From Bacillus thuringiensis (GTDB lineage: Bacteria > Bacillota > Bacilli > Bacillales > Bacillaceae_G), in the NCBI RefSeq assembly GCF_014932895.1, contig NZ_JACYOF010000004.1, positions 1-64,000 of the forward strand: DNA of 64,000 nt. The letters are read 5' to 3'. This document shows, piece after piece, positions 42,539-51,364 of the stretch; position 1 is the stretch's first letter, and the number at the start of each line of letters is the position of its first letter. The notes under the pieces are model-generated. The model had not been told where the DNA came from, searched no databases, and was given only the letters and a program-made list of their open reading frames with translations. A program made the translations under genes and the position numbers.

Positions 42539-44878
42539 ATGATTAGGCGAATGTTAAAAAGGGATTTCTCTCAAAATAAAATGATTTTCGTTATTTTATT
42601 TACGTTTATAATTCTATCGTCTCTTTTAATGGCTAGTGCTTCAAGTATGGTTGTAAACCTGTTCAGTTCAATGGATCAATTATTTAAACAATCAAATGCA
42701 CCTCACTTCGTACAAATGCACGCTGGAGAAATAAATCAAAAATCAATTGATTCTTTTGTAGTGAAAACACCATTTGTAAAAGAACAGCAAACGGCTGAAA
42801 CAATCCTAGTGAATGGATCTAATGTTTTCATAAAAAGTAAAGAGCATGCAGAACAAAATAGTGTAATGGATATAAGTTTCGTTAAACAAAACACTTCTTT
42901 TGATTTTCTATTAGATTTAAATAACAAAGTAATAGATGTTTCAAAAGGTGAAATTGGTGTGCCGATTTATTATATGCAAAAGTATGATTTGCATATTGGA
43001 GATAAAATATGGATTGTAAAAAATAATATTGAACTGGAATTTACAATTTCAACATTTGTTCGTGATGCTCAAATGAACCCATCAATTGTTAGTTCGAAGC
43101 GATTCGTAATAAGTGATGAAGACTTAGAAAGAGTAAAAAGAAATGTTGGAGAAAGTGAATATCTTATTGAATTTCAGCTAACAGATTTAAATAAAATAAA
43201 CGAATTTGAAAATATATACCAGTCATCGAACTTACCTCAAAAAGGACCATCTATTACTTATTCTCTCTTTAAAACTCTCAATTCGTTAACTGATGGAATA
43301 ATAGCAGCAGTACTTATGTTAATAAGTGCATTATTAATGCTAATCGCAATTTTATGTATTAGATTTACGATTATTACGTCTATGGAAGAAGATTATCGTG
43401 AAATAGGTGTTATGAAAGCGATCGGGATTCAAAATAAAGATATTCAAAAACTGTATGTAACAAAATATGTTGTTATTTCAGCTAGCGGCTGCATATGTGG
43501 ATATATTCTTTCATTATTTGCTACAAAAGTCTTTACCACTAATATCGTACTTTATATGGGTGCGACAGATAAAGGTATTTTACATTATATCGTGCCCATG
43601 ATGGCTACATTATTAATGTTAGTAGCTGTTATACTGTTCTGCCGATTTATTTTGCGGAATTTCAGGAGAATTACAGCGATGGATGCTTTAAGAACTAGAG
43701 ATAGGATAGGAATAACAAAGTATAGTAAGTCTTTTTCGCTCTATCAAACTAACATTTCAAATGTAAATATATTTCTTGGTATACAAGATGTAGTGAAGCG
43801 ATTTAAGTTATATCGAGTATTAAGTGTTGTTTTAATAATAGCAGTGTTTATGATTATTGTTCCAGTTAACTTTTTGTACACAATTAAGTCACCGCAGTTT
43901 GTGAATTATATGGGGACAGGAAAAAGTGATATACGAATAGATTTACAGCAATCAGAAGATATAGAGAAACGATTTAAAGACGTATTATCGTATATACGAA
44001 ACGATGATGACGTGAAAAAATACGCAGCATTTGTGACGAGTGCATTTAAATTGGTGAACGATGAAGGGGCATATGAAAATATAAATGTAGAAGTTGGAGA
44101 TTTTACTAAATTTCCACTAGAGTATGTTGAAGGTATGGAACCGAAAAATGAAAATGAGATTGCTCTTTCTTATATGAACGCAAATGAATTAAAAAAGAAT
44201 GTAGGTGATGAGTTAGTTCTAATGGTAGAAGGAAAAGAAAAAGAGCTAACTGTAAGTGGGATATATCAAGATGTGACGAATGGTGGAAAAACAGCTAAGG
44301 CGAACTTACCATATAACAAGGAAAATATATTATGGTTTATTGTAAATATAGATATAAAGCCTACAGTGAATATGCAAGAAAAAATGGAAGAATATAAACA
44401 AAGTTTTTATTCCGCGAAAATAACAGATACGAATGAATATTTGTCTCAAACTTTAGGAGAGACAATTAAACAATTACAACATGTGACTCAAGTTGCAATT
44501 ATGATTGCTATAACGATATCTATTTTAATTACTGCAATGTTTTTTAAAATGCTATTGGCAAAAGACTCCTCACAAATTTTAATTATGAGAAGTATCGGGT
44601 TTTCTTACAAAGATATTCGTCTGCAATATGTAACTCGTTCTATTGCCATTGTATTAATTGGTATCGTAACAGGAACATTTATAGCTGCTACGTTTGGAGA
44701 AATGCTAGTAAGTTTGTTAGGTTCCTTTATGGGAGCTGCTCACATAAAGTTTGTAGTCAATCCGGTCGTTTCTTATGTAATATGTCCAGCTATTCTGTTT
44801 ATAGCAGTATCCGCAACAACACTTTTCAGTAGTTTTACTGTGAAACAAACAAATGATTTAAAAGTAAATGGAGAATAG
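42539..44878 (+). CDS. FtsX-type ABC transporter permease
   Basis: 779 residues: an N-terminal helix, a large extracytoplasmic domain (about 45-240), three FtsX helices with EIGVMKAIGIQNKDIQKLY, a central helix, a second external domain (about 455-640) and a last FtsX triple with ILIMRSIGFSYKDIRLQY. Two FtsX domains and ten or so helices match the MacB/LolE-like and bacteriocin-export permeases. It pairs with the ATPase gene that follows. ATG 42539 follows GAGGGGAAC. Confidence 0.85.
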   Translation: MIRRMLKRDFSQNKMIFVILFTFIILSSLLMASASSMVVNLFSSMDQLFKQSNAPHFVQMHAGEINQKSIDSFVVKTPFVKEQQTAETILVNGSNVFIKSKEHAEQNSVMDISFVKQNTSFDFLLDLNNKVIDVSKGEIGVPIYYMQKYDLHIGDKIWIVKNNIELEFTISTFVRDAQMNPSIVSSKRFVISDEDLERVKRNVGESEYLIEFQLTDLNKINEFENIYQSSNLPQKGPSITYSLFKTLNSLTDGIIAAVLMLISALLMLIAILCIRFTIITSMEEDYREIGVMKAIGIQNKDIQKLYVTKYVVISASGCICGYILSLFATKVFTTNIVLYMGATDKGILHYIVPMMATLLMLVAVILFCRFILRNFRRITAMDALRTRDRIGITKYSKSFSLYQTNISNVNIFLGIQDVVKRFKLYRVLSVVLIIAVFMIIVPVNFLYTIKSPQFVNYMGTGKSDIRIDLQQSEDIEKRFKDVLSYIRNDDDVKKYAAFVTSAFKLVNDEGAYENINVEVGDFTKFPLEYVEGMEPKNENEIALSYMNANELKKNVGDELVLMVEGKEKELTVSGIYQDVTNGGKTAKANLPYNKENILWFIVNIDIKPTVNMQEKMEEYKQSFYSAKITDTNEYLSQTLGETIKQLQHVTQVAIMIAITISILITAMFFKMLLAKDSSQILIMRSIGFSYKDIRLQYVTRSIAIVLIGIVTGTFIAATFGEMLVSLLGSFMGAAHIKFVVNPVVSYVICPAILFIAVSATTLFSSFTVKQTNDLKVNGE

Positions 44879-44891
44879 GAGGGTGTGTAAA

Positions 44892-45653
44892 TTGAAAAAA
44901 AATTTAGAAGTAAAACAATTAAATAAAATATATTCAATAGATGGAAATAGATTTTGCCACGTGCTTAAAAATATAGATTTAGAGATTAATGAAGGAGAGT
45001 TTGTATCGGTCATGGGACCTTCTGGTTCTGGAAAATCGACGTTACTTTATAATATTAGTGGTATGGATCGGATGACTTCAGGAAGTGTGAAAGTTGCTAG
45101 TAAAGATATATCATTTATGAATGAGGAATCGTTAGCAAAATTACGGCTCAGCGAAATGGGATTTATTTTTCAGCAGAGCAATCTTCTTAGAAATTTGAAT
45201 CTTTTTGATAATATAGTTTTGCCTGCGTATTTAGCAAAAGTTGAGAGTAGGAAAATAATAAATAAACGTGCACTTGAGTTGATGAAGAAAACGGGAATTA
45301 GTCAAATTGCAACTAATAATATAACTGAAGCATCAGGAGGACAATTACAAAGGGTATCTATTTGTAGAGCGCTCATAAATAAACCTAATATTATTTTTGC
45401 TGACGAACCAACGGGTGCTTTGAATTTAAAAGCGACAGAAGAGGTAATGAATATTTTAGCAAATATAAATCGTACGGGAACTACAATTATGCTAGTTACT
45501 CATGATGTAAAGGTAGCAGCTAAAACAGAAAGAGTTCTTTTTATGATGGACGGAGAAATTGTTAGTGAAATAAGAATGGGTAAGTATAGGAACGATGATT
45601 TGAAAGTGCGAGAAGAGAAGCTGTTAAAATGGTTAGCCGTACTTGGGTTTTAA
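44892..45653 (+). CDS. ABC transporter ATP-binding protein (MacB/LolD type)
   Basis: A 253-residue ATPase: Walker A GPSGSGKSTLL, Q-loop FIFQQSNLL, signature SGGQLQRVSICRAL, Walker B IIFADEPTGAL and H-loop MLVTHDVKVA. It works with the FtsX-type permease just upstream. I chose TTG 44892 because GGAGGG lies 8-10 bases before it; the longer frame from 44868 begins within the permease end. It is the last gene of the TetR-MFS-ABC unit and is followed by a terminator. Confidence 0.88.
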   Translation: MKKNLEVKQLNKIYSIDGNRFCHVLKNIDLEINEGEFVSVMGPSGSGKSTLLYNISGMDRMTSGSVKVASKDISFMNEESLAKLRLSEMGFIFQQSNLLRNLNLFDNIVLPAYLAKVESRKIINKRALELMKKTGISQIATNNITEASGGQLQRVSICRALINKPNIIFADEPTGALNLKATEEVMNILANINRTGTTIMLVTHDVKVAAKTERVLFMMDGEIVSEIRMGKYRNDDLKVREEKLLKWLAVLGF

Positions 45654-45667
45654 AGAAATAATATTTT

Positions 45668-45696
45668 TAACTCCTATTGAATGTAGGAGTTTTTAT
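45668..45696 (+). terminator. Terminator of the efflux operon
   Basis: Arms AACTCCTA / TAGGAGTT followed by TTTATTTG. Confidence 0.75.
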
Positions 45697-45759
45697 TTGT
45701 TTGAAAGTTTTAAAAGAGATATGATAATTTTCTGACTATTGAAATATGGAGGGGTACAA

Positions 45760-46470
45760 ATGAAAAATGAAACGTTACATACACAGGAAGATATTTTAAA
45801 AATGCTTGATTCATTATTAAGACCTGCAGAGCCTTTTTGGAATGAATTTTATGCAAATAGAGAAAAAAAGGTTCCGTTTTTTGAAAATGTTCCAGATGAG
45901 AACCTAGTTTCGTATATACAAGAAAAGTGGGTTTCCAAAGGGAAAGTGTTAGAGCTTGGATGTGGCCCAGGCAGAAATGCAATTTATTTAGCCACTGAAG
46001 GATTTAATGTAACGGCAGTGGATTTATCTATAGAAGGTATTAGTTGGGCGAAAGAGAGGGCATTAGAAAGAGGAATAGGAATTAACTTTATTTGTGATTC
46101 GATTTTTAATTTAGGTGCTCAAAATGAATTTGATTTTGTATACGATTCGGGCTGTTTGCATCACATTCCGCCACATAGAAGAATGAATTATGTGGATTTA
46201 ATTAAAAACTCATTAAAATTGGGTGGTTATTTCGGATTAACGTGTTTTGCAGCAGGCGATTTAGATGAGCGAAATGGATCAGAAATAACAGATTGGGATG
46301 TATATAGAGGTTGGAGTTTACAAGGTGGTCTTGCATATTCTGAAAAAAAATTAAGAGAGATATTTAAAGAATTTGAAGTGATTGAAATTAGAAAGATGAA
46401 ACAAATAGAACAACCAAATAATATATTTGGAGAATCATTTCTTTGGACAGCATTATTTAAGAAGAAATAA
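45760..46470 (+). CDS. Class I SAM-dependent methyltransferase
   Basis: 236 residues with motif I VLELGCGPGRNAIYLA (about residues 58-73), motif II TAVDLSIEGISWAKE, and FDFVYDSGCLHHIPPHRR, the catalytic-face strand of ubiE/tehB-like enzymes. The substrate is unknown. ATG 45760 follows TGGAGGGG. It stands alone. Confidence 0.85.
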   Translation: MKNETLHTQEDILKMLDSLLRPAEPFWNEFYANREKKVPFFENVPDENLVSYIQEKWVSKGKVLELGCGPGRNAIYLATEGFNVTAVDLSIEGISWAKERALERGIGINFICDSIFNLGAQNEFDFVYDSGCLHHIPPHRRMNYVDLIKNSLKLGGYFGLTCFAAGDLDERNGSEITDWDVYRGWSLQGGLAYSEKKLREIFKEFEVIEIRKMKQIEQPNNIFGESFLWTALFKKK

Positions 46471-46589
46471 AAAAGTAGATAATTGACAAACTCATCGTTT
46501 TTATAGACAATACACTTATAAGAATATATGTTCGATTTCGTTATCCGATGTATGTTTTGCATAAATACATAACAAGGGGATGTCTCTAA

Positions 46590-46997
46590 ATGAGTAAAAA
46601 AAATCAAAAAATCACTACGTTTTTAATGTTTGAGGGCAATGCTGAGGAAGCGATGAATTTTTACACGTCGCTATTCGATCAATCAGAAATTGTAAGTATC
46701 TCTCGTTACGATGCAAATGGACCTGGTAAAGAGGGAACTGTAATTCATGCAACTTTTACGTTAAATGGACAAGAGTTCATGTGTATTGATAGTTTTGTAA
46801 AGCATGATTTTACATTCACTCCAGCTATGTCTCTTTATGTAACTTGTGAAACGGAAGAAGAAATTGAAACGGTTTTTAATAAGTTAGCACAAGATGGAGC
46901 AATTCTTATGCCTTTAGGTTCCTATCCATTTAGCAAGAAATTTGGTTGGTTAAATGATAAATATGGTGTATCTTGGCAGTTAACGCTTGCTGAATAA
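46590..46997 (+). CDS. VOC superfamily protein, PhnB-like
   Basis: A 135-residue glyoxalase-fold protein of the PhnB/3-demethylubiquinone-like branch: ITTFLMFEGNAEEAMNFYTS at the start, FTLNGQEFMCIDSF in the middle and FGWLNDKYGVSWQL at the end are the typical segments. It usually forms dimers; its function is unknown. AAGGGGATG precedes ATG 46590. Confidence 0.88.
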   Translation: MSKKNQKITTFLMFEGNAEEAMNFYTSLFDQSEIVSISRYDANGPGKEGTVIHATFTLNGQEFMCIDSFVKHDFTFTPAMSLYVTCETEEEIETVFNKLAQDGAILMPLGSYPFSKKFGWLNDKYGVSWQLTLAE

Positions 46998-47064
46998 AAA
47001 AGAAAAAGCGTCGCTTATTTGTATAATGGGTTCAGTTAAGAGGTTGAAAATTTAAAATGACATT

Positions 47065-47106
47065 AAAAAGGCATTCCAACTGTTAGCAGGTATGGAATGC
47101 TTTTTT
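47065..47106 (+). terminator. Terminator
   Basis: Arms AAAAAGGCATTCC / GGAATGCTTTTTT. Confidence 0.85.
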
Positions 47107-47142
47107 GTTGATATATCAATCTTTTTTTGAAATTGACAATTA

Positions 47143-47631
47143 AATATCGCTAATGTGTTTCTAAAGGTCAATGACTGTTGTACCAATGCCTTTATGCAGC
47201 AAGACTGTCCATTAGGGAAAATTGACATGGTTGTAAATCCTGTTTCTAATTTGTTTATAAAAGATGTTCATCTTGTATGGAATGAAGTTTCAAGGGTTTT
47301 AAAGAATAAAGGTATTCTTATTTCTGGATTTACAAACCCTTTACTATGGATTTTTGATGACAACCAAGAACGAAAAGGTATTCTTGATGTTAAACATTCA
47401 ATACCTTCATCAACATTGGATTATTTACCAGAGGATGAGGTTCAAGATTACATCAATTCAAATCAAACAATAGAATACGCACATACTCTAGAAGACCAAA
47501 TCCAAGGTCAAATTGAAGCTGGCTTTGTTATAACGGGGCTTTATGAGGATGATTTTGGTGGAACAAGGATATTAGATAAGCATATTAAAACTTTTATTGC
47601 TACAAAAGCTATAAAGTTAAAGGTTGATTAA
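47143..47631 (+). pseudogene. Methyltransferase C-terminal fragment
   Basis: A 158-codon frame reads MVVNPVSNLFIKDVHLVWNE, then VSRVLKNKGILISGFTNP, the post-motif II half of a class I methyltransferase, ending normally with AGFVITGLYEDDFGG and TFIATKA. The SAM-binding motif I (the E/D-x-G-x-G-x-G region) and everything before it are missing; a stop precedes the frame and a terminator hairpin lies just upstream. GTG 47155 has no good RBS. It is a 5'-truncated relic. Confidence 0.75.
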
Positions 47632-47702
47632 AAATTTTGGCTTGTTACACGGGCTTTAGCTAAAGAAGGTTCTTAAAAAACAGTGAAAGTTCAATATATG
47701 TC

Positions 47703-47730
47703 AAAAAGGATGGCATTTGCCATCCTTTTT
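47703..47730. terminator. Terminator hairpin
   Basis: Arms AAAAAGGATGGCA / TGCCATCCTTTTT. Confidence 0.8.
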
Positions 47731-47803
47731 CGTGTGTATTTTGAGTGCCAAAACAAGTTTTATCCCTCTTAACTGGAGCCGTAATATAAATAGGCCACGC
47801 CTT

Positions 47804-47961
47804 TTTATCCCGCATTAATGAGCAGTAAGACCCCTACCTCAAAATTCAGCGAAAGCAAAGAAGTTAGGTGGGGGATCAACTGCCCGTAAAAGCCCGATTG
47901 GTGCGGGCTGATAATCAGTGGGGGATGAAGAAAACCCCCACTGATTAAAGTTTCACTTTAT
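47804..47961. repeat. bcr1-type repeat with TTTAT target-site duplication
   Basis: A 148-base element (47809-47956) flanked on both sides by TTTAT (47804-47808 and 47957-47961). Inside are internal hairpins AGCCCG/CGGGCT and TCAGTGGGGG / CCCCCACTGA and the block AAGTTAGGTGGGGGATCAAC paired with CCCCTACCTC. Size, internal pairing and the TTTAT duplication fit the bcr1 element known from the Bacillus cereus group, which behaves like a miniature mobile element. Confidence 0.8.
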
Positions 47962-47962
47962 A

Positions 47963-48368
47963 TTAAGAATTTTGTTTGCCAAATCTTTTTCCAAGTTTAT
48001 CTAACAGCTCAGGTTGATCCCTTTGGCTCATTACAACTTCAATAAAGATAAGTCGATCCATATTAGAAGTTATTTTAGATAAGATTTCTACCAACTCTGT
48101 TTCATTTTCTACTTTAAATGTGAGACTTTTTTCTTGTGATCCGAATACGTTTGGAAATTTATCATAATCCCACATTTGTATATCATTATACGGCTGATTT
48201 GGGCCGTGAATCGCACGTTCAACAGTATATCCATTCTAAATTGTTATGTGCCATCACATCATCTAAAAAGGCAAGATTATAATCACCGGGAACACCAAAT
48301 ATATGCTCAATTCCTAATTCGTGTAGTCGATCTAATAAATATGTACTTACAGTATATTGTATTTTCAA
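47963..48368 (-). pseudogene. ipdC: Indolepyruvate/keto-acid decarboxylase with a large internal deletion
   Basis: The N-terminus ([20 protein letters not shown], then [22 protein letters not shown]) is that of ThDP-dependent indolepyruvate or keto-acid decarboxylases. It runs at about codon 43 straight into the C-terminus ([20 protein letters not shown] through to ELLDKLGKRFGKQNS) in another frame. Roughly 400 of about 560 codons, including the ThDP site, are gone. The join at about 48233-48240 falls on GGATA, shared by both sides, which fits a short-homology deletion. TTG 48368 follows GGAG. It is divergent from a MarR gene. Confidence 0.85.
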
Positions 48369-48495
48369 GCGAATCATCTCCTAATTGTTTTAGTTTAGTG
48401 TCATGAATGTTTCAATAAACTAAAAAACGTCAAGTACGTCGATTAAAATATTCATTACTAGATTGTGGTATAATTTACATACAGGGGGAAAGTAG

Positions 48496-48978
48496 ATGAC
48501 ACAACATAAAGAAGAACAGATGAATGAAGCATTAGCATTATTTTACTTTGCATATAAAACATTTACTGAAAAGCCAGATGAAATTATAAAAGAGTATGGT
48601 ATTCAACGAGTACATCACCGAATTTTATTTTTTATCGCGCGTTTTCCAGGGATAAGTGTAAATGAGTTACTATCGCTATTAGAAATAAGTAAACAAGCTC
48701 TTCATGGGCCACTCCGTCAACTTGTGGAAAAGGGCCTTATTAAGAGTAATGAAGCTACACATGACCGCCGTGTGAAACAGCTATCTTTAACAGAAAAAGG
48801 TACAGATTTAGAGAAAAAACTGAGCGATGTGCAAAGAAAACAAATGGGTGCTATTTTTTCAAAATTTGGTGAATCATGTGAAGAAAATTGGCATCAAGTT
48901 ATGAATGAAATGGCAAATAGTCGTTCAGGTTTTGATGCATGGAAATCGAAACGAGAAATACCAGTTGATCAAAAATAA
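48496..48978 (+). CDS. MarR family regulator
   Basis: A 160-residue winged-helix regulator: HHRILFFIARFPGISVNELL, LEISKQALHGPLRQLVEKGL (recognition helix) and the wing DRRVKQLSLTEKG. ACAGGGGGAAAG precedes ATG 48496. It is divergent from the deleted decarboxylase gene, which was presumably one of its targets; if so it may now be orphaned. Confidence 0.88.
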   Translation: MTQHKEEQMNEALALFYFAYKTFTEKPDEIIKEYGIQRVHHRILFFIARFPGISVNELLSLLEISKQALHGPLRQLVEKGLIKSNEATHDRRVKQLSLTEKGTDLEKKLSDVQRKQMGAIFSKFGESCEENWHQVMNEMANSRSGFDAWKSKREIPVDQK

Positions 48979-49145
48979 TGAGAAATATGCCTTTCTTTAT
49001 AGTTTGAAAAAGAATGAATTTTATCCATGCATTTGGCAACTATGGATAAATCATAGAGTGAATGGATAAAAAGATGCATTACTAGATACTTTATACGTGT
49101 ACGCGATGGAGCAATAAAATTCACATTTCCGAGAGGGGAATTATA

Positions 49146-49883
49146 ATGATAAAACTTGTACTTATTCGTCACGGACAAAGTTTATGGAATCTTGAAAATC
49201 GTTTTACTGGTTGGACTGATGTCGATTTATCAGAGAATGGATTAAGTGAAGCAAGAGAAGCAGGGGCAATATTAAAGGGAAACGGATATACATTCGATGC
49301 TGCTTATACATCTGTATTAAAACGAGCAATCCGGACTTTATGGATTGTACTGCATGAAATGGATCTTACTTGGGTGCCTATACATAAATCATGGAAACTT
49401 AATGAAAGACATTATGGAGCACTACAAGGATTGAATAAAGAAGAAACTGCAAAAAAATATGGTGAAGAACAAGTTCATATTTGGAGAAGAAGTGTTGATG
49501 TAAGACCGCCTGCTCTTACTGAAGATGACCCTAGATATGAGGCGAACGATCCAAGATATAAAACACTTCAAAAAGGTGAATTCCCATTAACTGAATGTTT
49601 AGAGGATACGGAGAAACGAGTGCTTAATTATTGGCATTCAGAAATTGCACCGTCATTAAAAAATGGTGAAAAAGTAATTATTTCATCGCACGGTAATACA
49701 ATTCGCTCACTAGTGAAATACTTAGATAACCTTTCAAGTGATGGTGTAGTTTCATTAAATATTCCAACTAGCATTCCGCTCGTTTATGAATTAGACGAAA
49801 ATTTACGTCCGATTCGTCATTATTACTTAAGTATGGATGGGGAAGTACCTGAAGGGGAAATTCCGAAACATATTTCTTTTTAA
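49146..49883 (+). CDS. gpmA: 2,3-bisphosphoglycerate-dependent phosphoglycerate mutase
   Basis: A 245-residue dPGM converting 3- to 2-phosphoglycerate. [20 protein letters not shown] holds the phosphorylated histidine (residue 8), [13 protein letters not shown] is typical of dPGM, and [10 protein letters not shown] holds the second histidine. Bacilli rely mainly on the cofactor-independent GpmI, so this is a second enzyme. One difference is visible: the catalytic region reads [12 protein letters not shown], the normal dPGM form. GAGAGGGGAA precedes ATG 49146. Confidence 0.9.
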   Translation: MIKLVLIRHGQSLWNLENRFTGWTDVDLSENGLSEAREAGAILKGNGYTFDAAYTSVLKRAIRTLWIVLHEMDLTWVPIHKSWKLNERHYGALQGLNKEETAKKYGEEQVHIWRRSVDVRPPALTEDDPRYEANDPRYKTLQKGEFPLTECLEDTEKRVLNYWHSEIAPSLKNGEKVIISSHGNTIRSLVKYLDNLSSDGVVSLNIPTSIPLVYELDENLRPIRHYYLSMDGEVPEGEIPKHISF

Positions 49884-49907
49884 CATGAGAATTTGAAATG
49901 CATGCTT

Positions 49908-50002
49908 GTCTACATATACAATGTAGACTCATGATAAAAGACGTGACCTCCTTCTAATGTATATGCGATGTAGCTAAATTTAGAAGCTTGTCCACGTCTT
50001 TT
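49908..50002. repeat. Two consecutive hairpins downstream of gpmA
   Basis: First: GTCTACAT / ATGTAGAC (8 bp, 5-base loop). Second, larger: outer arms AAAAGACGTG / CACGTCTTTT (10 bp) and inner arms CTTCTAA / TTAGAAG (7 bp) with an internal bulge. The larger one could act as a terminator in both directions. Confidence 0.6.
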
Positions 50003-50069
50003 GTCATAAAGAGAGCTGCTTGCGCATGTAATGATATCGTGAGTAGTTTTTGAATGGAGGGTGATGTAA

Positions 50070-50810
50070 TTGACAATCTCTAACATTCGAATCGGCTTAT
50101 TTATTTTAGCAATCGTTTTTGTAGTTCTTGTTTTCTTTTATTGGAGAAATGAAGAGTTGTACGAAGAGAAAAAGCAGCGAATTCGAAAAACTTGGTATGG
50201 ATTATTCATAACATCAGTCATAGTGTATTTCATGATAAAAGGAATTGATTTAACCCTCTGGAAAAACTTATTAATGTTCACTGCGATGGTCATTTTCGTT
50301 GATATTGCATTTATTTTAACACCTAACATTTCGGAAATATGGGGAGCGAAATTTAGCGATATCGGTAAAACTGTTCAATCCATAAAAAGGTCATTAATCG
50401 CTTCAAAAGCAAGAGGAGAAATATATACGAATATTATCCAAAATATTAATCCAGCAGCATTTGGGACGATGGAATGGCATACGGAAGAGGAATATACAAA
50501 AAACTTAAACGCATTTTTAGATTCATATGGGGAAAAAATTGGAGCGAAAATTGTTGTATTTGAAGCAGCAAATGAATTAAATACTGGATTTCGTGGTATT
50601 CGTTCTCAATTTAGTATTACAGTACCTTTAGAACATATAGAGCAATTGAATGCACAAAAAGCGGTACAAGTAGAAAACGTTGGGATTATACCAGCAAAAA
50701 TAGTGAATGATGTTTTTATTGTTATTGATGGGAAGAAGAATAGCCTGCAAGATCGAGATTTTGAAAATGTATATAATTTAACAATACATCATAGTTATTT
50801 TAGTAAGTAA
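50070..50810 (+). CDS. spoIISA: SpoIISA-like toxin
   Basis: 246 residues: three N-terminal membrane segments (about 7-25, 41-57, 65-84), then a cytoplasmic GAF-like domain with [39 protein letters not shown] and [20 protein letters not shown]. This matches the SpoIISA toxin of bacilli (B. subtilis length 248), which damages the membrane unless bound by SpoIISB. TTG 50070 follows GGAGGGTGATG. Two small antitoxin-like genes follow in the same direction. Confidence 0.88.
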   Translation: MTISNIRIGLFILAIVFVVLVFFYWRNEELYEEKKQRIRKTWYGLFITSVIVYFMIKGIDLTLWKNLLMFTAMVIFVDIAFILTPNISEIWGAKFSDIGKTVQSIKRSLIASKARGEIYTNIIQNINPAAFGTMEWHTEEEYTKNLNAFLDSYGEKIGAKIVVFEAANELNTGFRGIRSQFSITVPLEHIEQLNAQKAVQVENVGIIPAKIVNDVFIVIDGKKNSLQDRDFENVYNLTIHHSYFSK

Positions 50811-50837
50811 GGGCAGAATCGTTATTCTGTCCTTTTC
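50811..50837 (+). terminator. Hairpin between toxin and antitoxins
   Basis: Arms GGGCAGAAT / ATTCTGTCC followed by TTTTCTTC. It suggests separate or attenuated expression of the antitoxin genes. Confidence 0.65.
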
Positions 50838-50923
50838 TTCTATACATAAATTCAAAACAAAATCCGACAAAATTGAATAAAATTGGACAATCATTCCTAC
50901 ACTAGCACGTAGAGGTGATTGTA

Positions 50924-51049
50924 GTGATAAAAGATTATGACAATGATTTTTTTAAAGAAGATGATGAAGATGCAACAGATTTCTCTTTAATAAAAGGAGA
51001 TACGTTGCAGCAAGTAGAAAAGTTAGAAGAAGAATTAAAAAGAAAATGA
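50924..51049 (+). CDS. SpoIISB/SpoIISC-like antitoxin, first copy
   Basis: 41 residues, very acidic at the start (FFKEDDEDA), then TDFSLIKGDTLQQVEKLEEE. The core DFSL(I/V)KG-x2-L-x3-(V/N)-x-(K/R)LE is shared with the next gene. GTG 50924 follows AGAGGTGATT. SpoIISB neutralises SpoIISA by direct binding. This copy is short, about the size of the B. subtilis third-gene antitoxin SpoIISC. Confidence 0.7.
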   Translation: MIKDYDNDFFKEDDEDATDFSLIKGDTLQQVEKLEEELKRK

Positions 51050-51124
51050 TTCGTGTACACTCTGTCTGCATTTGCTATATAATATAAATAAAAGGTTGTA
51101 TCTTTTTGAAAAGGGGGAGAAGAG

Positions 51125-51301
51125 ATGGCTGAAATAAATGTAAAAAAGTCTTCGTTTTTTAAAGAAAAAAAAGAAGAATCAAATACAGATTTCTCTCTTG
51201 TGAAAGGTGCATTAACGGAAAATATAAATAGGTTAGAGAAGCTTATGAATAATAGTAGTTCAAAATATATACGAGTGGAAAAAATAAAAGGAAATGCATA
51301 G
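51125..51301 (+). CDS. spoIISB: SpoIISB-like antitoxin, second copy
   Basis: 58 residues: basic N-terminus (VKKSSFFKEKKEE), then TDFSLVKGALTENINRLEKL and a Ser/Asn-rich, basic end, close to SpoIISB in length. AAAGGGGGAGAAG precedes ATG 51125. It shares the DFSL(I/V)KG core with the 41-residue gene 75 bases upstream, so one toxin is followed by two related antitoxins. Its last codons lie in the terminator stem. Confidence 0.75.
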   Translation: MAEINVKKSSFFKEKKEESNTDFSLVKGALTENINRLEKLMNNSSSKYIRVEKIKGNA

Positions 51302-51319
51302 AGCATTTTCTTTTATTTT
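51281..51319. terminator. Terminator overlapping the antitoxin stop
   Basis: Arms AAAATAAAAGGAAATGC / GCATTTTCTTTTATTTT, 16 of 17 paired, with a T-rich tail. Confidence 0.8.
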
Positions 51320-51364
51320 TTATTCTGTTATTTGCGGATGAGTTTGAATTCAGTTAACATTAAA

